This document shows positions 24,869-33,462 of a stretch of DNA of 64,000 nucleotides, in pieces. The position numbers were made by a program, and so were the translations under genes. The notes under the pieces are model-generated. The model was not told where the DNA came from, did no database searches, and was given only the letters and a program-made list of their open reading frames with translations. Within the stretch, counting starts at the first letter, position 1, and every line of letters begins with the position of its first letter. Source of the DNA: JBCBWG01 sp039039985 (GTDB taxonomy: Bacteria; Pseudomonadota; Alphaproteobacteria; Rhizobiales; Hyphomicrobiaceae); assembly GCA_039039985.1 (NCBI GenBank), contig JBCCOV010000006.1:3181-67180 (forward strand), in the 5' to 3' direction.

Positions 24869-25744
24869 ATGGATCCGGGCCTCACGTATCACCAGTGGAC
24901 GCCCGGGCTGGCACCGGATGCTTTGAGCGGTCTCATCTTCTCAGGGCATTTGGTGCTGATATCAGGTCAGCCCGCGGTCGCCGCGCTCTGTCATCGCGCG
25001 CGGCAGATCCTTGCGGAGGTCTTCGATGTCGACGATGTATTCGAGGCCGCCACGGTTTTGGGGCCCGATCCGTTCCGGAAGGCTGCCGCCGCTGCCCGCA
25101 AGGCGGTCCGGACAGACGCGGAAATCCATCGCAACTGGTTCGACACGTTGCGTCTGGTTGGTTACCATGACGAGGATGTTTATTGCGATCGCATGAGCCT
25201 GCGCGTCGTCCCCGGTCGCGATGAGGCCCGCAGTCGCTTCTACCGCCCGTTGCCACCGCATCGCGATACGTGGGGTTCCGGCATCATGGCACAGGTCAAT
25301 TGGTGGCTGCCGCTTTATCCGCTCGCGGCGGACCGCACGATGTGGATCTGGCCGCAGGCATTCTCCGCCCCAGTCGCGAATACGAGCGCAGACTGGGACT
25401 ATGACGAGCTGGTCCAAAAGAAAACGCCGGATTATCCGCTTTTGCCCGAAGCGACCGAACGGCCGTCCGGTGATGGCCTGCCGGTGCTCATTGAACCCGG
25501 GACGCTGTTGGCGTTTTCAGGCGCCCACATGCACGCAAGCACCCACACCAGCCGTTTGACGAGGTTCAGCCTCGACACGCGCTCGGTTTGGATGCCGGAC
25601 GTCACGGCCAATCGTGGTGCGCCGGATGTTGACCATAGCGGCCGGCCTGCCAACTGGGCCATGTTCGAGCGTGGCAGCGTCGCTGCCGATGCACGGCCCG
25701 AGCCCGCACCGCGGGCGGAGGCACGCGAGCCAGATGGAGCATAG
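24869..25744 (+). CDS. PhyH-like 2-oxoglutarate/Fe(II) oxygenase candidate
   Basis: A 291-residue protein with a probable double-stranded beta-helix core. PPHRDTWGSG gives the HxD iron-ligand pair (His131, Asp133). AQVNWWLPLYPLAADRTMWIWP follows as in phytanoyl-CoA-dioxygenase-like proteins, and GAHMHASTHTSRLTRFSLDTR supplies a distal His (one of 220/222/226) and an Arg near 232 for 2-oxoglutarate. The tail after residue 260 is Ala/Pro/Glu-rich. It starts two bases after the fhs stop and ends two bases before the next gene, so it belongs to the same demethylation operon. It may hydroxylate an N-methyl or side-chain carbon; substrate unknown. Confidence 0.7.
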   Translation: MDPGLTYHQWTPGLAPDALSGLIFSGHLVLISGQPAVAALCHRARQILAEVFDVDDVFEAATVLGPDPFRKAAAAARKAVRTDAEIHRNWFDTLRLVGYHDEDVYCDRMSLRVVPGRDEARSRFYRPLPPHRDTWGSGIMAQVNWWLPLYPLAADRTMWIWPQAFSAPVANTSADWDYDELVQKKTPDYPLLPEATERPSGDGLPVLIEPGTLLAFSGAHMHASTHTSRLTRFSLDTRSVWMPDVTANRGAPDVDHSGRPANWAMFERGSVAADARPEPAPRAEAREPDGA

Positions 25745-25746
25745 AT

Positions 25747-28182
25747 ATGAAGAGTCATGCCCGTGTTGTGGTCATCGGCGGTGGTGTGGTTGGCGTTTCG
25801 ACGCTCTATCATCTCGCGCGCAAAGGCTGGTCCGATGTCGTGCTCGTGGAGCGCAAGGAGCTGACGTCAGGCTCCACATGGCATGCGGCCGGTCTGCTGC
25901 CGCTGTTCAACATGAGCTACTCCGTCGGACAGATCCATAAGTACTCGGTCAGGCTCTACGGAGAACTTGAGGAAGAGACCGGGCAGAATGTCGGCTTCGT
26001 GCGGTGCGGCAACATTCGGCTCGCGACCACGCAGGACCGTATGGACGAGTACCACCAGTATGCCGGCGTCGCGTCGACGATCGGCGTGGCAGTGGACTTT
26101 CTCTCGCCGGCAGACGTCCAGGAGATCTGGCCCCTCGCGCGCCAGGATGGGCTGATCGGCGCAATCCGTCACCCGGAAGACGGCTACATCCAACCGGCCG
26201 ATCTCACTCAGGCGCTGGCGATTGGTGCCCGCAATCGTGGCGCCGAAATCTATCGCTACACGACGGTGCTTTCGATCCGACAGAAGCCCAACGACGAATG
26301 GGTGGTCGAAACCGACAAGGGTGAAATCACCTGCGAGCACGTCGTATCCGCCACGGGAAACTTTGCGCGTGGCACTGGCGCAATGGTCGGCCTGGATATC
26401 CCGGTCGTACCGGTCGAGCACCAGTACATTGTTACCGAGCGGCACAAAGACATTGCTGAGCGACGCGCGCAGGGACTGCCCGAATTGGGTGTCCTCCGCG
26501 AGTCCGACGGGTCTTGGTACATGCGCGAGGAGGCCGGCGGCTTGCTGCTGGGACCCTACGAGGTTGGTGCGCCGGCCTGCTACGTTGACGGTCCCGACGA
26601 TGACAGCGAGTACGAGTTATTCCAGGAGGACATCGACCGCCTGGCACCGCACATCGAGTCGGCCATTCATCGGGTTCCGTTGTTCGGCGAACTTGGGATC
26701 AAGCGCGTTTACAACGGCGCCATCGCATACACCCCCGACGGCAGCCCGATCATCGGTCCGGCCTGGGACAAGCGGAATTTCTGGCTGAACGAAGGCCATA
26801 GCTTTGGGGTGACGGCGGCCGGCGGCGCCGGCTGGCAGATTGCGGAGTGGATGGTCGACGGTGAGCCGACCATCGACATGTTGGGCGTCGATCCACGACG
26901 CTTTGGCGACTACGCCTCTAAGGCCTACCTCAAGACCAAGAATGAGGAGGCCTACGCCAATGTCTTCACGGTCCACTATCCGGACGAAGAGCGGCCGGCG
27001 GCCAGGCCGTTGCGCACGGCACCGTGTTACGATCGGATGAAAGCGCTTGGCGCGGTTTTCGGACAGAAGTTCGGCTGGGAGCGGCCCAACTGGTTTGCGC
27101 CGGAGGGCGTGCCGCGGGTTGACGACTGGTCGTTCCGTCGCTCGGCGTGGTTCGCGCACGTCGGCAACGAGTGCCGCAACGTCATGAACAACGTCGGCAT
27201 CCTCGATATGTCGGCCTTTGCGAAGGCACGGGTCTCGGGTCCCGGCGCAGAAGCATTCCTCGACCGATTGCTTGCCAACCGCTTACCGAAGACGGTTGGG
27301 CGCATTGGTCTGCTCCATGCCTTGAACTCGCGGGGTGGTGTGCATTCCGAGTTTACGATCTACCGCGAAGCGTCAGATTCCTTTTATCTGGTTTCCGCCG
27401 GTGCTTTGAAGCGCCTCGACCATGATTGGATCCGCAAGGCAATGCCGCGTGATGGTTCGGTGCGTTTGGATGACCTGACGACGTCGATGGGTGTGTTGGT
27501 CATCGCAGGCCCAAACAGCCGGGCGACGTTGCAAAAGGTCGCCGCTACAAGCCTCGCGAACAGTGAGTTTCCGTGGCTGACCGGCCAGGACACCACCGTC
27601 GGTTTGGCACCGGCACGGCTGCTGCGTGTGAACTTTGTCGGAGAACTTGGTTGGGAGATCCACCACGGCATCGAGTATCAGAACCATATCTTTGACGCGC
27701 TGATGGCGGCGGGCCAGGAGTTCGCGATCAAGCCGTTCGGCATCCGTGCGATGGACTCACTGCGTGTCGAGAAGTCGTACCGAATGGTCGGGACCGAACT
27801 CTCAATCGAGTACGCGGCCTTGGAGTCCGGACTTGAGCGTTTTGTCCGACCGGACAAAGGCGATTTTGTTGGTCGCGATGCCTTATTGGCGTGGCAAGAG
27901 GCTGGGTTCAACAACAGCTTTGTGACGCTCGAAGTGCGTGGACACAATGATGCCGATCCACTTGGCAACAACCCCATCTATCTGGGTGGCGAGGTCGTCG
28001 GGCGCACGACCAGCGGCAACTACGGGTTTCGGACGGAAAAGTCGATCGCGCTTGCAATGCTGAGGCCGGAACTCGCACGTCCAGCGACGGAGCTTGCCGT
28101 GGATGTCCTCGGTGTGCGGTGCGGTGCAACTGTCATCGGCGAGAGCCCCTACGACCCGAACAACGATCGGCTGCGCGCCTGA
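25747..28182 (+). CDS. Dimethylglycine/sarcosine dehydrogenase-like flavoprotein with GcvT domain
   Basis: An 811-residue protein matching the length and plan of DMGDH-type enzymes. Residues 5-40 are the FAD Rossmann site (VVVIGGGVVGVSTLYHLA), and TSGSTWHAAGL near residue 40 holds the His that is covalently linked to FAD in DMGDH. The DAO domain continues to about residue 400; the C-terminal 400 residues are GcvT-like (FAKARVSGPGAEAFLDRLL; NFVGELGWEIHH) and bind THF. The reaction is oxidation of an N-methyl group with transfer to THF as methylene. Dimethylglycine is the most natural substrate given soxBDAG upstream; sarcosine or another N-methyl compound is possible. Confidence 0.88.
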   Translation: MKSHARVVVIGGGVVGVSTLYHLARKGWSDVVLVERKELTSGSTWHAAGLLPLFNMSYSVGQIHKYSVRLYGELEEETGQNVGFVRCGNIRLATTQDRMDEYHQYAGVASTIGVAVDFLSPADVQEIWPLARQDGLIGAIRHPEDGYIQPADLTQALAIGARNRGAEIYRYTTVLSIRQKPNDEWVVETDKGEITCEHVVSATGNFARGTGAMVGLDIPVVPVEHQYIVTERHKDIAERRAQGLPELGVLRESDGSWYMREEAGGLLLGPYEVGAPACYVDGPDDDSEYELFQEDIDRLAPHIESAIHRVPLFGELGIKRVYNGAIAYTPDGSPIIGPAWDKRNFWLNEGHSFGVTAAGGAGWQIAEWMVDGEPTIDMLGVDPRRFGDYASKAYLKTKNEEAYANVFTVHYPDEERPAARPLRTAPCYDRMKALGAVFGQKFGWERPNWFAPEGVPRVDDWSFRRSAWFAHVGNECRNVMNNVGILDMSAFAKARVSGPGAEAFLDRLLANRLPKTVGRIGLLHALNSRGGVHSEFTIYREASDSFYLVSAGALKRLDHDWIRKAMPRDGSVRLDDLTTSMGVLVIAGPNSRATLQKVAATSLANSEFPWLTGQDTTVGLAPARLLRVNFVGELGWEIHHGIEYQNHIFDALMAAGQEFAIKPFGIRAMDSLRVEKSYRMVGTELSIEYAALESGLERFVRPDKGDFVGRDALLAWQEAGFNNSFVTLEVRGHNDADPLGNNPIYLGGEVVGRTTSGNYGFRTEKSIALAMLRPELARPATELAVDVLGVRCGATVIGESPYDPNNDRLRA

Positions 28183-28386
28183 CGCACAGCTGCGGAACAC
28201 ACAACCGTAATGCGCGTCGCTACCAACTCATGGTGGTGACCGCCGAACTGTGTCAGGTGAGAGGTCCGCCCGATAAGGCGATGATATATATAAAAATATG
28301 AAATAACAAAATTTCGCGCTTCGCATTTGAAGCCAGCTGATAATTGTGCGACCCTGAGAAAATAATCAACAATAAGGGAGAGCAGA

Positions 28387-28800
28387 GTGTTTACATCAAT
28401 CCTGGTGCCGGTGGATCTGGCACACATATCTCAAATCGAAAAATCATTAGGCGTCGCAGCGGCCATTGCAAACTCCCACGGGGCGTCGGTTTGTTACATT
28501 GGTGTCACAGCAGCTGCACCGTCCGAGGTCGCGCATACGCCTACGGAGTTCGCGCAAAAACTCGATGCTTTCGGGCAGGAGCAGGCCACTAAACACGGGC
28601 ATGGCGTATCGACAAAAGCCGTCACGAGCCACGACCCGGCAACGGATCTCGGCGACATTCTCTTGAATGCCGTTGACGACTTGGGCGCCGATCTGGTCGT
28701 TATGGCATCGCACATGCCGACGCTCGGCGACTACGTTTGGCCGTCAAACGGTGGCAAAGTGGCTTCACACGCCAAGGCGTCGGTGTTTCTCGTGCGCTAG
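28387..28800 (+). CDS. UspA-family universal stress protein
   Basis: A 137-residue Usp fold: FTSILVPVDLAH at the N-terminus, repeated alpha/beta segments, and DLVVMASHMPTLGDYVWPSNGGKVASHAKASVFLV at the end. The usual ATP-binding G-x2-G-x9-G-S/T is imperfect (GGKVA instead of GSVA), so nucleotide binding is uncertain. Translation starts at a GTG with AAGGGAG six bases upstream. It is followed by the BCCT transporter gene; in halophiles UspA proteins such as TeaD regulate osmolyte transporters, so a similar partnership is a reasonable inference. The spacer upstream has a very AT-rich patch near 28280-28315. Confidence 0.85.
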   Translation: MFTSILVPVDLAHISQIEKSLGVAAAIANSHGASVCYIGVTAAAPSEVAHTPTEFAQKLDAFGQEQATKHGHGVSTKAVTSHDPATDLGDILLNAVDDLGADLVVMASHMPTLGDYVWPSNGGKVASHAKASVFLVR

Positions 28801-28859
28801 CGCGGAAACAGATCGACCTCAACGCACTCTTACGACTGACGAAACTTCGAGGATATACC

Positions 28860-30482
28860 ATGTCTGATCAATCCGTAGGTGGAGCGATCCCGGAGCCGGA
28901 AGGCCCCACTCAGATCATCGATACAGAGCACGAGATTGGTCAGGATAATATCCGGCCATTTGGTCTCGATATTCATAATCCGGTATTTGTGATTTCGGCG
29001 ATTACAATTGTTGCTTTCACCGCGCTGACTCTCCTGTTCCAGGATAGCGTCGGGCCGCTGTTTGGCGAATTGCGTAAGTTTCTAACATCGACGTTTTCTT
29101 GGTTCTTCCTCCTGGCAGGAAATCTGTTTGTGTTGCTGTGCCTGATTTTGATTATCACGCCGTATGGTGGTGTTCGTCTCGGCGGGCGCGATGCCACGCC
29201 TGACTACTCCTACACCGGCTGGTTCGCCATGTTGTTTGCGGCCGGTATGGGCATCGGCCTCATGTTTTACGGCGTCTCAGAACCGATCTCGCACTACAGT
29301 TCTGCGCTTGGCGGAACAGCAAGCGAAGGCGGCGCGCGAACCGACTGGGCGCCGTTGGGCGCAGCAGCTGGCGACCAGGCCGAAGCCCAGCGGCTCGGCA
29401 TGGCGGCCACAATCTTCCATTGGGGCCTGCATCCGTGGGCCGTGTACGCCATCGTCGGGCTGGCGCTGGCGCTGTTCTCTTACAACAAAGGGCTGCCGCT
29501 CACGATCCGGTCGGCCTTTTATCCGATCTTCGGTGAGCGCGTTTGGGGCTGGACGGGCCACGTCATCGATACACTCGCGGTTTTTGCAACGCTGTTTGGC
29601 CTCGCGACATCGCTTGGCATCGGTGCGCAGCAGGCGAGCGCCGGCCTCCAATTCCTGTTTGGCATTCCGGTCAACGATACGTCGATGGTGATCCTGATCG
29701 GTGCCATCACGGCTGTGGCACTTGTGTCGGTGCTTGCCGGTCTCGACGCCGGGGTCAAACGTCTCTCCGAGATCAATATGGTGATGGCGGCACTGCTGCT
29801 GTTGTTTGTCATCGCCGTCGGCCCGACGGTTGCGATTCTGACCGGCTTCTTCACGAATTTGACGGCCTACATGCAGTACCTGCCCGCACTGTCAAATCCC
29901 TTCGGCCGTGAGGATGCGAACTTCTCGCAAGGCTGGACCGCGTTCTATTGGGCGTGGTGGATTTCGTGGTCGCCGTTCGTGGGCATGTTCATTGCGCGCG
30001 TCAGCCGTGGTCGCACCGTGCGCGAGTTCATCATTTGCGTGCTGCTTGTGCCGTCGCTGGTTTCCGTACTCTGGATGACGGCGTTCGGTGGGACCGCGCT
30101 TGACCAAATCATCAATAGCGGCAACACCGCAATTCAGAACGCTGACCTGGAACTGAAGCTGTTCACGATGCTGGCTGGTTTGCCGCTGACGCAGATCACC
30201 TCGTTTATCGGCATCGCGCTTGTGATCATATTCTTCGTCACGTCATCGGACTCCGGCTCGCTGGTCATCGATACGATCACGGCCGGCGGCAAGGTCAACG
30301 CGCCGGTGTCGCAGCGCGTATTCTGGGCCACGTTCGAGGGATTGGTTGCGATTGCTCTGTTGCTCGGCGGCGGGTTGACCGCGCTGCAGGCGATGGCCGT
30401 ATCGACCGGCTTCCCGTTCACGATCGTGCTGCTCTTGGCGTGCGTGTCGATCTTGAAAGGTCTCTCGAGCGAACCGCGATAA
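28860..30482 (+). CDS. BCCT-family betaine/choline/carnitine transporter
   Basis: A 540-residue protein with about 12 membrane helices. GWFAMLFAAGMGIGLMFYGVSEPISHY is the glycine-rich TM region of the family, and the later FYWAWWISWSPFVGMFIARVS (quoted in part) contains the Trp box that forms the substrate cage. The charged N-terminal tail is about 45 residues; the C-terminal tail is very short, so the osmosensing tail of BetP is missing, suggesting nutrient uptake rather than osmoregulation. The ATG at 28860 has CGAGGA upstream. It lies at the end of the demethylation gene run, consistent with importing its substrate. Confidence 0.93.
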   Translation: MSDQSVGGAIPEPEGPTQIIDTEHEIGQDNIRPFGLDIHNPVFVISAITIVAFTALTLLFQDSVGPLFGELRKFLTSTFSWFFLLAGNLFVLLCLILIITPYGGVRLGGRDATPDYSYTGWFAMLFAAGMGIGLMFYGVSEPISHYSSALGGTASEGGARTDWAPLGAAAGDQAEAQRLGMAATIFHWGLHPWAVYAIVGLALALFSYNKGLPLTIRSAFYPIFGERVWGWTGHVIDTLAVFATLFGLATSLGIGAQQASAGLQFLFGIPVNDTSMVILIGAITAVALVSVLAGLDAGVKRLSEINMVMAALLLLFVIAVGPTVAILTGFFTNLTAYMQYLPALSNPFGREDANFSQGWTAFYWAWWISWSPFVGMFIARVSRGRTVREFIICVLLVPSLVSVLWMTAFGGTALDQIINSGNTAIQNADLELKLFTMLAGLPLTQITSFIGIALVIIFFVTSSDSGSLVIDTITAGGKVNAPVSQRVFWATFEGLVAIALLLGGGLTALQAMAVSTGFPFTIVLLLACVSILKGLSSEPR

Positions 30483-30496
30483 CGCGATATGCCATG

Positions 30497-30532
30497 CGAG
30501 TAGCGCGGCCTGTCCAATGGCCGCGCTACTCG
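30497..30532. terminator. Strong bidirectional terminator hairpin
   Basis: CGAGTAGCGCGGCC (30497-30510), an eight-base loop and GGCCGCGCTACTCG (30519-30532): a perfect 14-pair stem. It sits between the convergent BCCT and PNPOx-like genes. A T-run is seen only further on, near 30552. Confidence 0.85.
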
Positions 30533-30563
30533 ATTGACTGACAAAGCGCCGTTTTTCAAAGAC

Positions 30564-31184
30564 TCAGGCCGGGTTGGCTAGAGGCAGGTCGGACAGCCGC
30601 GCTTCGAGTTCAGCAATCCGCGTCTTGAGCGGCGCGACGGTCGTTTCAACTTCGTCAGGTGTGAAGCGCGGCGTTATGTGTTGCGGGCAGTTCCAGTCGA
30701 ATGCCTCGACCGTGATGAGAAATGCCCGTTCAACGCGTGCGCGATAAGGCGGGTGTGTCAGTTTGGTAATGACATCCTGATTTTCGGCGCCAACCAATCG
30801 AGCTCGGCCGAGCAGCTTGACGCGGGTTCTGTTCGGGTAGTCCATAAGAAACAAGGATACCCGATCATCATTTGCGAGGTTGCCGACGCTGACATATTGG
30901 CGGTTGCCGGCAAAGTCTGCAAAGCCGAGCGTCGTCTGGTTGAGCACCCGCAAGAAGCCTTTCGGCCCGCCACGATGCTGAACATATGGCCAACCCGTTT
31001 CGCTCACGGTTGCCATGTAAAAACTGTCGCGTTCAGCAATGAACGCAGCTTCGAGTGGTCCTAGCCGATGATTGAAGTCAACATCGCCACCTTCGCGGCG
31101 CGCGTAACCCTTTCGGCTGCCCAATTCGGTTTGTACGGCCTTCACCGCGTCGGTGAACGCGAGTTCTGCAAACTTGTGGCCCAT
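30564..31184 (-). CDS. Pyridoxamine 5'-phosphate oxidase-like flavin-binding protein
   Basis: A 206-residue protein with a split-barrel FMN-binding fold. FIAERDSFYMATVSETGWPYVQHRGG near residues 48-73 and FADFAGNRQYVSVGNL near 88-103 match the PNPOx-like family. A C-terminal helix (about 180-200) is likely. True PdxH residues for pyridoxamine binding are not evident, so a general flavin or heme-type reductase role is more likely. Substrate unknown. It is convergent with the BCCT gene and 80 bases downstream of the metallo-hydrolase gene on the same strand. Confidence 0.8.
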   Translation of the reverse strand: MGHKFAELAFTDAVKAVQTELGSRKGYARREGGDVDFNHRLGPLEAAFIAERDSFYMATVSETGWPYVQHRGGPKGFLRVLNQTTLGFADFAGNRQYVSVGNLANDDRVSLFLMDYPNRTRVKLLGRARLVGAENQDVITKLTHPPYRARVERAFLITVEAFDWNCPQHITPRFTPDEVETTVAPLKTRIAELEARLSDLPLANPA

Positions 31185-31264
31185 GATGATTCAACTCTTC
31201 TCGCATGCGTTCAGGCGGAGAGATGCAACGACCGCGTCCTGCGGTCTTTGCATAGTCTGTACGC

Positions 31265-32239
31265 TCAGCCATGTGCCCAGTCGGCCGCGACCCACCGTAA
31301 CGTGCCGGCATCACGGACAATCCGCCCAAGACCTGGGAATGGCATGTGGGTGGCGGCGATTAACGCCTTGTCTTCGGCAGCGCGCGGGAAAAAGCGTTCG
31401 CGCATCTGTCGGGCCGCTGCCGGATCCTGCTCGAACACGAAGCCAACATCGGCGGCCACTGGGTGGACGGCCGGGTGGAACAGCATGTCCGAGACCATGA
31501 TCAGGCTTTGGTCTCCGTCGCTGATGCGCACACCGATATGTCCGGGCGTATGACCGGTGAGATCCACGATCGATATGCCGCGGCTGATGTCACGCTCACC
31601 ATCGATGCGGTTGAGTTTTGGATAGAGCCGGACCACATCTGCCGACACATCAAAGCTTGACTTGAGAAAGTCTGGCGCAGCCGCGCGTTTTGCCGGGTCA
31701 GTCCAGTATGTGACGTCTCGCCGGTCTGCATAGACTTCGGCATTGGCGAACACCTTTTTACCGCCCGAAACAAGGCCCGAGATATGGTCGAAGTGCAGGT
31801 GCGTGAGGATGACCGCGTCGATATCGTCCGGTTTGACACCAAGAACTCCAAGTGCTGACGGCAGCCGGCCCGTCTCACCAATGGCACCTGCCGGTCCGGT
31901 ATCAATCAGGATCAGCTGATCGCCGTCGCGGATCAGGAACTGGTTGAAGGCCAGCCGAACCTTATCGCCGTAGGCCGCCGAGATCGCATCCGCGGATCGT
32001 TCGATATCGGCTGCGGGGCGCCCCGTGAAATAACTGTATGGGATCTCACCGAAGCCGTCAGTCAATGCGGTGATCTCGAAGCGGCCCACCTTGATGCTTG
32101 CGATCGGAGGGAGCGTCTTCAGGGGCTGCGGCGTGCGCGCCGTCGCGCCGGAGTTCAGGGCGGCAACGACGGGAACGGCTGCAATCGGCGCCGCTGCCAG
32201 GGATGTCAGAAGGTTTCTGCGAGACGGTTGATGTTTCAT
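31265..32239 (-). CDS. Tat-exported metallo-beta-lactamase-fold hydrolase
   Basis: A 324-residue protein. The N-terminus has a twin-arginine signal (PSRRNLLTSL followed by an alanine-rich hydrophobic stretch). The hydrolase core shows TGPAG, the metal motif HLHFDH near residue 145, TGHTPGHIGV near 230 and SDMLFH near 250, as in MPH- and AiiA/AidC-like enzymes that hydrolyse phosphotriesters or lactones. The final His is in AATHMPFPGLGR. It is divergent from a LysR regulator that probably controls it. The natural substrate is not deducible; N-acyl homoserine lactone is one candidate. Confidence 0.88.
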   Translation of the reverse strand: MKHQPSRRNLLTSLAAAPIAAVPVVAALNSGATARTPQPLKTLPPIASIKVGRFEITALTDGFGEIPYSYFTGRPAADIERSADAISAAYGDKVRLAFNQFLIRDGDQLILIDTGPAGAIGETGRLPSALGVLGVKPDDIDAVILTHLHFDHISGLVSGGKKVFANAEVYADRRDVTYWTDPAKRAAAPDFLKSSFDVSADVVRLYPKLNRIDGERDISRGISIVDLTGHTPGHIGVRISDGDQSLIMVSDMLFHPAVHPVAADVGFVFEQDPAAARQMRERFFPRAAEDKALIAATHMPFPGLGRIVRDAGTLRWVAADWAHG

Positions 32240-32401
32240 GACGAACTCCTTCTGCGGCGTGTGCCGCTTAAGCAGTGGATCCGGTGTTTGGCTTCAGCGT
32301 CGCGGCAGTTCCGCCCGCTGACGTCGTGAATGTGTCGCCACTCGCCCATTGAATGAATGCGCATTTTTTGGAATGGATCGTTCCGCTAGGAGGAATGATC
32401 A

Positions 32402-33310
32402 ATGGACCGACTGCGGGAGCTGGAAGTGTTTGTGGCGGTTGTGGATGCGGGGAGCTTCGCGAGCGCGGGGCGCAAGATGAACATGTCACCGCCTGCGGTA
32501 ACCCGCGCCATGACCTCGCTGGAAGAGCGATTGGGGACACGCCTTCTCACCCGAACAACCCGGCGACTGAGCCTGACCGAGGCCGGTCAACGGTTCCTGC
32601 TGCGCGCGCGACGCCTGCTGTCCGAACTTGAGGACGCAGAGCAAGATGTCATCGGGCAATCACAAACACCGAGCGGCCATTTGACGATTACGGCGTCTGT
32701 GACGTTCGGCCGGCTCGCGCTGATGCGCATCACGGCGGACTTTCTTGCAGCTCATCCCCGCATTACGGCGTCGCTCGTTTTGGTCGACCGGGTCGTCGAT
32801 CTCGTTGAGGAGGGAATCGACGTCGGGGTACGCATCGGACGCTTGCCCGATTCCAGTATTATTGCGCGGCGCATTGGCGAGGTCCGTCGGCTTCTGGTGG
32901 CGAGCCCGGACTATCTCGCGAAACGAGGTACTCCGGAGACGCCCACTGATCTGAAGCTGCACAGCGTCATCGGGTACACTGGCCTTATGGCAGGACGTGA
33001 ACTCGCACTTGTTCAGGACGAGGCATCCAAGACCGTAGCAGTACAGCCGTCGCTTGAAGTCAATGATGCGGCGGCGGCATTGTGCGCGGCCGAGGCCGGG
33101 CATGGCATCACCAACGCATTTTGCTATCTTGCTGGCGCCAGTATACGGGCAGGGCGCGTAAGCCCGGTCTTGGAGGCGTACTGGCCGGCAACGTCTCCTG
33201 TACACATCGTCTATCCGGACTCTCGTCTTCTCGCAGCAAAAGTCCGCGCATTTGTCGATTGGAGCGCACCGCGCCTGGCAACCGAGCTGTTGCAGCTGTC
33301 AGAACGGTAA
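32402..33310 (+). CDS. LysR-family transcriptional regulator
   Basis: A 302-residue regulator: winged helix at residues 1-62 (MDRLRELEVFVAVVDAGSFA; AVTRAMTSLEERLG), then a type-2 periplasmic-binding-like effector domain (about 90-295; GHLTITASVTFGRLAL; EEGIDVGVRIG). The first part matches the DsdC/AaeR-like subgroup with MDRLxExxxFxxVVexGSF. AGGAGG eight bases before the ATG fixes the start. The 160-base divergent spacer to the metallo-hydrolase gene contains the palindrome AATGCGCATT at 32356-32365 and likely the operator. Confidence 0.9.
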   Translation: MDRLRELEVFVAVVDAGSFASAGRKMNMSPPAVTRAMTSLEERLGTRLLTRTTRRLSLTEAGQRFLLRARRLLSELEDAEQDVIGQSQTPSGHLTITASVTFGRLALMRITADFLAAHPRITASLVLVDRVVDLVEEGIDVGVRIGRLPDSSIIARRIGEVRRLLVASPDYLAKRGTPETPTDLKLHSVIGYTGLMAGRELALVQDEASKTVAVQPSLEVNDAAAALCAAEAGHGITNAFCYLAGASIRAGRVSPVLEAYWPATSPVHIVYPDSRLLAAKVRAFVDWSAPRLATELLQLSER

Positions 33311-33378
33311 TGCGCAGGGCTCGCTGAACTGCCAGACACGCTTGAGCCTAGCAGCAGCAGCTCCGGCGTTAAGCCTTC

Positions 33379-33394
33379 ACGTTCACGTGAACGT
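33379..33394. promoter_or_regulatory. 16-bp perfect palindrome, candidate operator
   Basis: ACGTTCACGTGAACGT lies 68 bases before the DUF3500 gene and downstream of the LysR gene. Its position and symmetry suggest a dimeric repressor site controlling the DUF3500/haloalkane-dehalogenase pair. The protein that binds is not known. Confidence 0.5.
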
Positions 33395-33462
33395 CGCAAC
33401 GGATCATGGCATCAACAGATCGCGAACGCCATTTCGGCAACAAACGAGATGGAGCAGGACCT

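Noticed and set aside
13778..28182. Idea that the GcvT-like proteins here are the glycine cleavage system
   Set aside because: No gcvH or gcvP is present; lengths and fusions fit sarcosine oxidase, DMGDH and LigM/DmdA-type enzymes instead.
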